64,000 nt of DNA from positions 797,501 through 861,500 of the forward strand of contig JACVVK020000087.1 of NCBI GenBank assembly GCA_018292915.2. The letters run 5' to 3'. This stretch comes from Batillaria attramentaria (Eukaryota; Mollusca; Gastropoda; Batillariidae). The position numbers were made by a program, and so were the translations under genes. Shown here one piece after another: positions 46,501-55,806 of this stretch; within the stretch, counting starts at the first letter, position 1; each line of letters opens with the position of its first letter. Below the pieces are notes generated by a model that saw only the letters and a list, made by a program, of their open reading frames with translations, searched no databases and was not told where the DNA came from.

Positions 46501-49500
46501 AGAAGAGCGGAGGACCTCATGGAAGACCTCCTCAAACACAGGCGCTCACGAGAAACGAGAGTGAAAACAAAAGTCGTAGAAGATGCAGACGAGGAGGATC
46601 TGAAAATTATCACCCAAAGAGGCAAGGCGCCGCCGGTGAACCCCAAAAATGACATCGAGGGCGACGTGATCGAGAACATCGAACTGCCTAACCTGTTCGG
46701 CGACGAAGAGGAAGAGGAAATCATCAACGAAGTCGACGTTATTCAAGAAGAGATCGACAATGACGACGACGAAGACGACGACGACGATGACGACAACAAC
46801 AGAAGGCGGCGAGCTCCCGATGATCTCATTGACGTCAACGCTGATGATAACGATGACGACCACGATGATTTGAGGCGAAAGCGACGGCGCACTGCTAGGG
46901 AAGGCGTTTATGACAGTGATCCAGTGAGCATTGTCACGCAGGGCGAACTGAACGAAGAAACCCTGGACACCATGTTCGAATACGACACTGATGACGACGA
47001 CCAGCCACGGAGGATAAAGCGCAGCCTCGGAGCTGAAGAGGACGACGATATGAGAACGTACATCATCGGTAGTGTGGAAATGAGTGACCCACCCGACGCA
47101 AACTCAGGTCAGTCCTAGGACGCCAGTCCCAAGCTGGGCGTATTGGTGGGATTGAGGGGGGGGGGGGTGGTGGTGATGGGGGATGGAGAGGTTGGGGGGG
47201 GGGGAGGTGGTGGGGGTGTAGTGATAGTGAGAGTTATATTCAGAGGGAGTGAGCACGTGACGAGAGAAAAATCTGCGCAAAGGAACTGCGCCGTTGATTC
47301 TATTGACTAACATCGTTTACCTCAACCAGTTCTTTCCCCAAAACCCACCCCCAATGCTCGAACCGTGAGTTCGAATCCCGGCTTGGGCCAAATATTTGTG
47401 CTGGCCTTTTTCTCGTTGCCCCGTCTTTGATATCACCCTGACTTGGTGGAAAAGGACGTTAAACTCACAAACACCCACCCACCCTCTCCCCAAAACCCAT
47501 TCTCCATGTGGCAGCTAGCGGGTTGGGAGAGCAGCAGCAGCTTACGAGAGACGGAGAATCCTCCAGTCAAGTGTTGTAACTTCACGATAAGGAAACGTTC
47601 TCCAAATGCTCTGTCTATCAGGTCACAGAATACAACTCTTTGCCGCTCTCTGGCTCCTACAAATGTGAAGCAGCACAAGTCCTTGAAAACGATTTTGAAA
47701 ACCAAAACACACAATGGTTCCCAGAAGCAACACATGTCCGCAAGCTGCATGCCAAAAATTAGTTGTAACTTCAGGATAAGGGAACGTTCTCCAAACGCTC
47801 TATCGGGTCACAGAATACAACTCTTTGCCGCTCTCTGGCTCCTACAAATGTGAAGCAGCACAAGTCCTTGAAAACGATTTTGAAAACCAAAACACACAAT
47901 GGTTCCCAGAAGCAACACATGTCCGCAAGCTGCATGCCAAAAATTAGTTGTAACTTCAGGATAAGGGAACGTTCTCCAAACGCTCTATCGGGTCACAGAA
48001 TACAACTCTTTGCCGCTCTCTGGCTCCTACAAATGTGAAGCAGCACAAGTCCTTGAAAACGATTTTGAAAACCAAAACACACAATGGTTCCCAGAAGCAA
48101 CACATGTCCGCAAGCTGCATGCCAAAAATTAGTTGTAACTTCAGGATAAGGGAACGTTCTCCAAACGCTCTATCGGGTCACAGAATACAACTCTTTGCCG
48201 CTCTCTGGCTCCTACAAATGTGAAGCAGCACAAGTCCTTGAAAACGATTTTGAAAACCAAAACACACAATGGTTCCCAGAAGCAACACATGTCCGCAAGC
48301 TGCATGCCAAAAATTAGTTGTAACTTCAGGATAAGGGGAACGTTCTCCAAACGCTCTATCGGGTCACAGAATACAACTCTTTGCCGCTCTCTGGCTCCTA
48401 CAAATGTGAAGCAGCACAAGTCCTTGGAAACGATTTTGAAAACCAAAACACACAATGGTTCCCAGAAGCAACACATGTCCGCAAGCTGCATGCCAAAAAT
48501 TAGTTGTAACTTCAGGATAAGGGAACGTTCTCCAAACGCTCTATCGGGTCACAGAATACAACTCTTTGCCGCTCTCTGGCTCCTACAAATGTGAAGCAGC
48601 ACAAGTCCTTGGAAACGATTTTGAAAACCAAAACACACAATGGTTCCCAGAAGCAAACACATGTCCGCAAGCTGCATGCCAAAAATTAGTTGTAACTTCA
48701 GGATAAGGGAACGTTCTCCAAACGCTCTATCGGGTCACAGAATACAACTCTTTGCCGCTCTCTGGCTCTACAAATGTGAAGCAGCACAAGTCCTTGGAAA
48801 CGATTTTGAAAACCAAAACACACAATGGTTCCCAGAAGCAACACATGTCCGCAAGCTGCATGCCAAAAATTAGTTGTAACTTCAGGATAAGGGAACGTTC
48901 TCCAAACGCTCTATCGGGTCACAGAATACAACTCTTTGCCGCTCTCTGGCTCCTACAAATGTGAAGCAGCACAAGTTCTTGAAAACGATTTTGAAAACCA
49001 AAACACAATAGTTCCCAGAAGCAACACATGTCCGCAAGCTGCATGCCAAAAATTAGTTGTAACTTCAGGATAAGGGAACGTTCTCCAAACGCTCTATCAG
49101 GTCACAGAATACAACTCTTTGCCGCTCTCTGGCTCCTACAAATGTGAAGCAGCACAAGTCCTTGGAAACGATTTTGAAAACCAAAACACACAATGGTTCC
49201 CAGAAGCAACACATGTCCGCAAGCTGCATGCCAAAAATTAGTTGTAACTTCAGGATAAGGGAACGTTCTCCAAACGCTCTATCAGGTCACAGAATACAAC
49301 TCTTTGCCGCTCTCTGGCTCCTACAAATGTGAAGCAGCACAAGTCCTTGAAAACGATTTTGAAAACCAAAACACACAATGGTTCCCAGAAGCAACACATG
49401 TCCGCAAGCTGCATGCCAAAAATTAGTTGTAACTTCAGGATAAGGGAACGTTCTCCAAACGCTCTATCAGGTCACAGAATACAACTCTTTGCCGCTCTCT

Positions 49501-50251
49501 GGCTCCTACAAATGTGAAGCAGCACAAGTCCTTGGAAACGATTTTGAAAACCAAAACACACAATGGTTCCCAGAAGCAACACATGTCCGCAAGCTGCATG
49601 CCAAAAATTAGTTGTAACTTCAGGATAAGGGAACGTTCTCCAAACGCTCTATCGGGTCACAGAATACAACTCTTTGCCGCTCTCTGGCTCCTACAAATGT
49701 GAAGCAGCACAAGTTCTTGAAAACGATTTTGAAAACCAAAACACAATAGTTCCCAGAAGCAACACATGTCCGCAAGCTGCATGCCAAAAATTAAGCCTGG
49801 AAAGCGTGATTTTCATTCTCTGCCGGTGTGGCGTCCTTCCCGACCCCGTAAACAAAACTGTGCACTCCGTTGTTCATGCCCTGGCACACGCCCAAGGATA
49901 TGGCCAAAAATAGGTCACCCCTCAAGTCAACACTTGTATTTTTTCTACACGTCAAACATCCCTTTTTTCACCAAAACCAAAAATCTGGGGTCAAATGCAC
50001 TTTTAGCAGCTCACAAAGACACAGGGAAAAGGGGGAAAAGTCATTACTCCCTCCCCTGCCTCATTTGCATTATACTCATTTGCATTGGTCCTGTAATTTG
50101 GAACGGCGTCCCCTCTCACATCCGTCATGCTCGGTCGTTAGCAGTCTTTAAGTCTCACCTTAAAACACATCTTTTCTCCATGCAGTAGAACCAACCCCCC
50201 ATGCCCCTCCCCTTCCCGCTCTCCATCTCTGCATGCCACCTGCAAAAAAAA

Positions 50252-50294
<43 letters not shown>

Positions 50295-50591
50295 GTTCGT
50301 TATATACGTTGTTTATATGTTATGTGTAGTTTATGTACGCGCCCTGAGCTCTTGTGAGATGGGGCGCCACAAATACCCTTTATTATTATTATTATTATTA
50401 TTCTGTGACCATCAGGTGTACCTGGTGAGGCAGGCTACGCGCAGTGGGGAGAATGGAGCTCGTGCAGCGTCACGTGCGGCGTGGGACGACGTCACAGGTT
50501 ACGTGCCTGCCAGGATCGACGATGGTGCAGTGTGGCAGGAAAGATGCAAAAGAACGTTTGCGTGAAATCGCCGTGTGCGCAGGCACCGTAG
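37320..50591 (+). CDS. Secreted Asp-rich proprotein with TSP1 domain (gene 1)
   Basis: I joined six exons: 37320–37436, 38070–38163, 38767–38911, 40299–43475, 44304–47107, 50416–50591. Every junction is GT–AG and in phase, giving 2,170 residues. Residues about 17–35 are a signal peptide (AHMWVVLLTAVLLKSPAQS). Exon 4 alternates polyaspartate runs (about 41096–41120, 41407–41480, 41753–41801) with dibasic or tetrabasic sites such as RTRRRRS, NRRKRRK and PTRHKRQ. Exon 5 is strongly basic and Lys/Asn/Gln-rich in its middle, then acidic again, with NNRRRRAPDD and RRIKRSLG. Exon 6 is one thrombospondin type-1 repeat (WGEWSSCSVTCGVGRR, six Cys). The many furin-like sites suggest processing in the secretory pathway. 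An extracellular matrix, biomineral or mucus precursor is plausible by analogy with Asp-rich shell proteins. A peptide-hormone precursor is less likely because no amidation repeats are seen. I do not recognise the family. Confidence 0.8.
37450..37547. repeat. (CA)n microsatellite in gene 1 intron 1
   Basis: About 48 CA units begin 14 bp after the exon 1 donor. Confidence 0.97.
38234..38304 (+). repeat. (GAY)n polyaspartate-coding tract in intron 2
   Basis: About 23 GAT/GAC codons lie 70 bp after the exon 2 donor, in the same frame as exon 2. Intron retention would give a short polyAsp tail ending at a stop at 38352–38354. Confidence 0.85.
39378..39830 (+). mobile_element. G/C-tract inverted-repeat element, copy 2
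   Basis: The ends CAGGGGCGCCAGAACC and TTCCGGCGCTCCTG are inverted. A 5-bp direct repeat CGCTG lies at 39373–39377 and 39831–39835. It contains a run of 58 C (39666–39723) and several shorter G/C runs. It is the sister copy of 6529–7153 and lies in gene 1 intron 3. Confidence 0.8.
39666..39723. repeat. 58-nt poly-C run
   Basis: Fifty-eight uninterrupted C inside the element at 39378–39830. Length may be unreliable because such runs are hard to sequence. Confidence 0.9.
39987..40195 (+). mobile_element. tRNA-derived SINE, near full-length
   Basis: The head (GGGAGCCGGGATAGCCAAACGG…) carries a short internal duplication (GTCGTGACTCGTGAGTTCG). Body and CACCC-rich tail match the copy at 34230. 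It lies about 100 bp upstream of the exon 4 acceptor of gene 1. It is preceded by CCCCGG repeats, so target duplications cannot be read. Confidence 0.85.
43482..43563. repeat. (GT)n microsatellite at exon 4 donor
   Basis: The tract begins immediately after the GTACGT donor of gene 1 exon 4. Without splicing it reads as poly-Val/Cys. Confidence 0.97.
43953..44250. mobile_element. GGGCCC-ended MITE, uninterrupted copy
   Basis: The left end GGGCCCGTATGTAAAAGTCG and inverted right end GGGCCCGTATGTAATAGTCG are almost identical. It sits in gene 1 intron 4, about 50 bp before exon 5, and is the sister of 25103–25537. Confidence 0.85.
47348..47487 (+). mobile_element. tRNA-derived SINE, head-truncated
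   Basis: It starts inside the tRNA-like head (AATGCTCGAACCGTGAGTTCG) and retains body and tail. The 12-bp target duplication CCCCAAAACCCA lies at 47336–47347 and 47488–47499. Confidence 0.85.
47574..49794. repeat. 185-bp satellite array, about 12 copies
   Basis: Tandem units of 185 bp start TTGTAACTTCAGGATAAGGG and end GCATGCCAAAAATTA. The first unit is the most diverged; internal units differ by single bases or 1–3-bp indels. Unit starts are near 47574, 47762, 47947, 48132, 48317, 48503, 48688, 48872, 49055, 49240, 49425 and 49610. It lies in gene 1 intron 5. The 62-codon ORFs repeated through it are by-products. Confidence 0.97.
49795..50402 (+). mobile_element. L2/CR1-like LINE 3' end with (TTA)n tail
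   Basis: Its ORF ends in 'VIWNGVPSHIRHARSLAVFK' plus 'SHLKTHLF', the usual C-terminus of L2/CR1-type reverse transcriptases. A 3' UTR with (GT)n at 50253–50292 follows, then the box 'GCGCCCTGAGCTCTTGTGAG', 'ATGGGGCGCCA' and a TTA-repeat tail. The tail ends 14 bp before the last exon of gene 1. Confidence 0.75.
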
Positions 50592-51355
50592 ACAAAACCA
50601 GTACTTTCAGTGTCTCTTACTTACTGACCGGTCGGTCAGTATTTTCTGTTCATTATTTACGCCAACCTTTTGATACCTTTTTATCAATACTTGCTTTTTT
50701 TGATACTTACATACAGACTACGTACTATGTACATTTTCATACATCTTCATACATTCGTGTATTTGTTGATATTAAGAGTTGTGAGCTATATCTTTGGAAA
50801 GGAAAACTACAGACTTCTAGTTGTGCTGAATTACATTCTGTGCACGCATAACCGTCACCTTCAGCCTACGTATTCAAATATTCCACCTTAGCCTTCATTT
50901 GAAAACTATGCTTGTCGCGTGTTAAAGGAGCAAGGTAGAAAGAAAAACAAAATTCTGTTTGTTTCATTTCTGCAGTCTGCACACGCAAAAAAAAAAAAGA
51001 ATTCTGGGCGTGCGATCTATAAAATTTCAGGAGGGGCCGGGTGCCGGGATAACAACGAAATGTGAAAGTCATCATGAACAGAAGACAATTTTGAATTAAT
51101 GATGAACGGAAGTTAAAACGATTACAGATCTACCCCCCCCCCCCAACCCACCCATCCCTTTCTCTCGAGTCAGAGATGTTAGTTATATTTTATTTCAGTA
51201 AAGCTACAGAGACCATCACTGTGCAAGTCTGAAGCGAAATAAAGAAAAGTGTTTTTTTTTCCAATTTGTGCTTCATTCTTGACCTGTTACGTGTGAATGG
51301 TGAATGGGAATTCACAGATGCGTGAGCACACAGGGCGAAAGTTTCTCTCGTCGAG

Positions 51356-51414
<59 letters not shown>

Positions 51415-51990
51415 TGGACGAAAAAAATGACGTCAGGAGAAGAATACTTTGGCGTCATTATTTCCTTGTTCGCCGGAGGTCATGACGCCACACTACACTT
51501 TACGCAATCCACATTCTTTGTGGTTTCACCCAAGTCATGGCCAACACTACATGGGACGTCTAACGATCTGGTCAGGTTGACAATATTGTGCACATAAACT
51601 GCCAAAGCTGGTGCGTATGCAGCAATTACAACTCTGTATACTTTACAATGTTACACACAAATCTATGCTGCCATGCAAAATTGCAAGCAAAGAACGGCGA
51701 AGCCTGAAAGTCTAGTGCGTCGACTTACAATGAATAAAACAGACACGAACGTGCTTACATCGTTTAGTTTGTGTCTAAGAAATTATATCATTATTCTATT
51801 ACGTTGTTCCTTTGATACAAAGTGGTGTAAAGAATCACGTTCGCGTCTAATGATTCCATTCACTGTGCTTGTAGGCCTAAGCGTTTATAGAAAGCACGAA
51901 CGACGCAGGCTCACTGAGGGTGCTGTTCAGGGATGTCCCCCCTGACAGCATCTTCAGTGTCCTGAAAGAGTCTAACCTCTTTTATAAACT
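50592..51990. other. 3' flank of gene 1
   Basis: No further gene is recognised. AATAAA at 51238–51243 is a candidate polyadenylation signal for gene 1. (GT)n lies at 51360–51413. Confidence 0.5.
51238..51243 (+). terminator. Candidate gene 1 polyadenylation signal
   Basis: AATAAA about 650 bp after the gene 1 stop, followed by a T-run (GTGTTTTTTTTTCC). Confidence 0.5.
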
Positions 51991-51995
51991 ATGGT

Positions 51996-52499
51996 TTGTT
52001 TTTTGTTTTGTTTTTTGCTGCCCCAACTCTTTTTGCCAACTCCAGTGGTGTTCCTCCCAGGTCATGGGTGGAATCCACGGAGGGCTCGAAGGCTGGGGCA
52101 ATTTCATATTATGCATGATGATGGAGATGAGGATGATGGTAAGATGATGCTATGGAGGTCCATGTGGTTTGGGACTGCGGGACAGGGCCGCATTCCACGC
52201 TTCCTGTCATAAATATCCCGGCGTTTACCAGGCCCGGGAACTACGGCACCTGCGGTGCCGGCCGTGTAATCATCCACATCATAAGACGTGTCATACCAAG
52301 GGAAGCACCCCCAAAGTCGCACCCGTGAAGTGGGTGAATCTCGGCTGTGTGGCAACAGCCTCCCCATTGGGCCCATAGCACACCCGCTCTGGGTAGGAGC
52401 CGACCTAGGTAGGAAAAATCCCGCTTGTCTCGGCTGGGATTCGAACCCGGGTCTCCCGGTCCATGGTCCGAAGTGCTAACCACTACACTACGGGGGCCG
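51996..52499 (-). mobile_element. Long tRNA-derived SINE (second family), copy 2
   Basis: This is a full-length reverse-strand copy of 22336–22842. The head (GGACCGGGAGACCCGGGTTC, read in reverse) is at the right and the A-rich tail at the left. A direct repeat TAAACTATGGT flanks it, at about 51985–51995 and 52501–52511. Confidence 0.9.
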
Positions 52500-52589
52500 G
52501 TAAACTATGGTATTTTAGTATAACATAATCTGTGGTATTGTTTTTAGTCTGGTAGGAATTCATCTTGTACAGGACCACATTTAAGTTAC

Positions 52590-52643
52590 ACAAATTTTTG
52601 GCTCCCTTGTGTAACAAAGGGAGTTTATGTAATAATCCTCCGT

Positions 52644-52713
<70 letters not shown>

Positions 52714-53260
52714 TGTGCGTCCGCAGTAAACCTTAACATTGGCATGTAAACTTTGCATGAGAATAGACATTGATAAGAACTTCTTAGATATACGTGTATT
52801 CAATGGCCTTGTGTCAAGGTCAAGGCCGTACAAGCTTTTTTCCGAATTCTGCAGTAAACCTTAACATGGGCATTTTCGCAGAATCTACAAACAGCAGAGG
52901 CACCAAACCCAAACTTGGCATGCGATAGACAGCCGTAAGACCTTTCAAAATATATCATTTTGAATGACCTTGACTCAAGGTCAAGGTCACTAAAGCTGTC
53001 TGTTTGAAAATTTTACATTGGTATTTTCTTGGAATCTACAAACACCAGAGGTATTAAACTTTTCACGATGATAGACATTGATAAGAACTTCACAGATATG
53101 CATGTATTCAATGGCCGTGTGTCAAGGTCAAGGCCGTACAAGCTATTTTTGTGAAACCTTAACATTGGCATTTTCTCAGAATCAACAAACAGCAGAAGCG
53201 CCAAACCTCACGTGCAAATAGACATAGATAAGACCTATGCATACATACCATTTACAAAAT
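52590..53260. repeat. Hairpin-headed (GT)n element with degenerate ~200-bp repeats
   Basis: It starts with the near-palindrome CTCCCTTGTGTAACAAAGGG, then TTTATGTAATAATCCTCCGT and (GT)n at 52650–52713. It continues as about three imperfect units sharing 'AACCTTAACATTGGCATTTTC', 'AATAGACATTGATAAGAACTT' and 'GTCAAGGTCAAGGCCGTACA'. No ORF. Confidence 0.65.
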
Positions 53261-53589
53261 TTTTAAAATACTTGAAAATTCAAACATGGCGGCTGAAGGT
53301 GCTCCTGGAAGTTGACAGGCGTGAAATTGGCAATCTTTCTTGTCCTGTAAGCCACGCATTATCACATGGTCGTTCTCGAGAGAGAGAGACTCAGACTCAG
53401 ACATTTATTGCTTTTCAGGCATCAGCCCATAAAGCGATATTTACAAACACTGTATAGAACAACACGCGACATAAAATACAGAAAAGCTGGAATCCAGCTT
53501 CAGCCCGACGCGGATATCCGACAATCAGTATTAGTAATGTCCTTGGGAATTACAGTTTTTCATTCATAAGACAAACGGCCGCACGATCA

Positions 53590-54620
53590 TCAGCCCAAGT
53601 ACTGTCTAATCAGATTCACGATGGCTCTCCTCTCCTCGTTTCCTCGTCTCAGCAACACGTCATAGTCCTGTTGTTTCACTGGTTGTCGTACGCTGATGGA
53701 AGTGAGAAAGGTACGATCCCGCAGACTCAACTGCTTGTGCTCCAGATGTTTCAGGAACCAGTGCCGGACCACAGGCTGATCTTTACTCGCCTTACTGTCA
53801 AGTGAAGACACCATGTCGTCGGTTGAACACAGTAAATCTGTCCCGTGTCGACGATCACTTTGCCGGACGACTGTTTCAAACCTGTTGTTTCTGCTGGTGT
53901 CTCTAATGCATCTTTGTATGGATGTATCCGTGGCCACACTGACACACTGTCTGATTTTCTCTGGGTCATGTCCAAACTTTACCACTTCTTCTTCTGTCAC
54001 TTGAGTAGTATCCATCACACTGTCCTCTGATTCATCTTGTACTTCGTGTAACTCAGGCGAAACACCCAAACCTGCCATTGTTATGTCCCTTGGCACACAC
54101 GTTCCAACACTGTCAACACCCAGTTCATGTTGTCCAGCACGTGCAGATACAGGCGTGTCAACTACGTCACGGGTGTGTTGCGGCGTGTGTATCTCGGCGG
54201 GTGTGTCCTGTGCTTGCAAAGGGGGTGTTGCAGTAAACAAGGCAAACTGTTGCTCAATATCAATGTTCCTATTGTCACTTGCCTCGTCTGTCTGCCGTGC
54301 TACTGCCTGTCTCCTTTCTTCTGCTCGCTTCCTGTCTCTGCTGACCTGGCTTGGTGGTTTCCTTCGGTAGCAGTGTGTGACCGGTTGTTGAGGATGGCCG
54401 CCATTTGTAGACAGGTGAGTTGCTGCCAGCCGAAGGACAAAGACCTTCTCCGGTGATTTTCCAGGAGGTAATGGAACTTTCGAGAAGTAGGGCCTGTAAA
54501 CTGGCCTCTACAGCAGTAGGAAGCCCGGTGACTGGCATGGTCCAGACTTTGACAACAAAAGTCGGAGCGGTCGAATTCACCCCTGCGAAGCTGTGAATAC
54601 GCGGTGGGGGGGGGGGGGGC
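53590..54620 (-). pseudogene. Frameshifted multi-copy-type ORF, possibly retroelement gag-like
   Basis: An open frame runs from about 54480 to a stop at 53590. Its upstream part reads 'EKVFVLRLAATHL…HCYRRKPPSQVSRDRKRAEE'. The preceding codons ('LPTAVEASLQALL…SSITSWKIT') continue only in another frame; the frames meet near 54437. The YRR(K)PPSQxxRDRxRA basic segment resembles the tail of proteins encoded by high-copy retroelement-associated ORFs, from memory only. The C-terminal part is hydrophilic with no recognisable domain ('KQQDYDVLLRRGNEERRAIV'). A real intron at the junction is possible, but no GT–AG pair stood out. Confidence 0.4.
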
Positions 54621-54667
54621 TCAAGAGAGAGAGAGAGAGAGCTGCTTCCCCCAACCTCCGCCTCCGC

Positions 54668-54669
<2 letters not shown>

Positions 54670-54722
<53 letters not shown>
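54670..54722. repeat. (CG)n/(GT)n microsatellite
   Basis: CGCG alternation runs into a GT tract upstream of gene 2. Confidence 0.95.
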
Positions 54723-54723
<1 letters not shown>

Positions 54724-55032
54724 ATGCGCGCATGCTAGAGAATGTTTTTGAGCACACAGTGTCAGTGTGATATCTGATTAAGAGAGACAGCTATAATACT
54801 GAAGCAGGGCCAGCGGCTTGTGATAATTGTCGTCCATGGTGTACAAACATCAGGAACATCTGTCTGTTCAACAGAAAAGAAAAAAAAAAAGAAACAAAAC
54901 AAGGCCTGCGTGTAAACCCCCCCCCCCTCCCCCCCTTCACTGAATTGACCAAAGAAATGTTTGACGTGTTTCGACTTGTACATGAAGTCGTATTTTCGCC
55001 TCCAGAACTGCAAGAAGGTGACGAATGCCAAG

Positions 55033-55775
55033 ATGGCGTCGCTGGACGCCAGACAGATGATAACTGGGTCTGCACCCCGGATGTGGGTCACCACGCTCAT
55101 GGTCTTCCTCGTCCTGGCGCACGCGCACGAAGCTGTCAGCAGACGACTGAACGGCGTGCGGCAAGGCGTTTCCAGAGAGAGGCTCGTTCCTCGGCACCTG
55201 CACGGAATTGATCGGCACATAAATATAGCTCCCAAAGAAGACAAAACGCCCGCCCCTAAGCGAAAAGATAAGAGTGGGCTGTGGCGCATCCCCCTTCGCA
55301 CCAGCCGGGACACGGCAGACGACAGGCAAGACTGGAGAGGGAAAAGGCACAGCGCGACCTCGCCCTGGAACGGCGTTTCGTCCGTCTCGTCACAGGAAAG
55401 CAACAGAGTGAAACGTAGCAAAGCCGCCCGCAAAAAGTCTGAAGCAGTGACAGTCGCCAAGAGGAAATGGGCAGAAGGTGCGAACGGCCAGAAAGCTGAC
55501 ACGAAGTCAGCTGAGAGACTCCCCACCCGCCTTCACGCAGCCGGTTCGTTGCGCGTGACGAATGCACTTGGTCAGGAGGACGAGGAGAGGTCTCGAAGAG
55601 CGCTCGTGTCACGGCGGGAGGCATCCGCCTTGGCTGCACGTGTTGCAAAGACTGGTCCAACACGGTCACTGGCAAATGACCGCGCAAAACGTCAGTCCCT
55701 GTCCGCCAAAAGACGGCAGAGACAGGCCGACGACGATGATGATGATGATGACGATGATGATGACGACGATGATGA

Positions 55776-55806
<31 letters not shown>

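Noticed and set aside
47443..49913. Repeated 62-codon ORFs (MKQHKSLKTILKTKTHNG…)
   Set aside because: They arise once per 185-bp satellite unit and have no splice or domain support.
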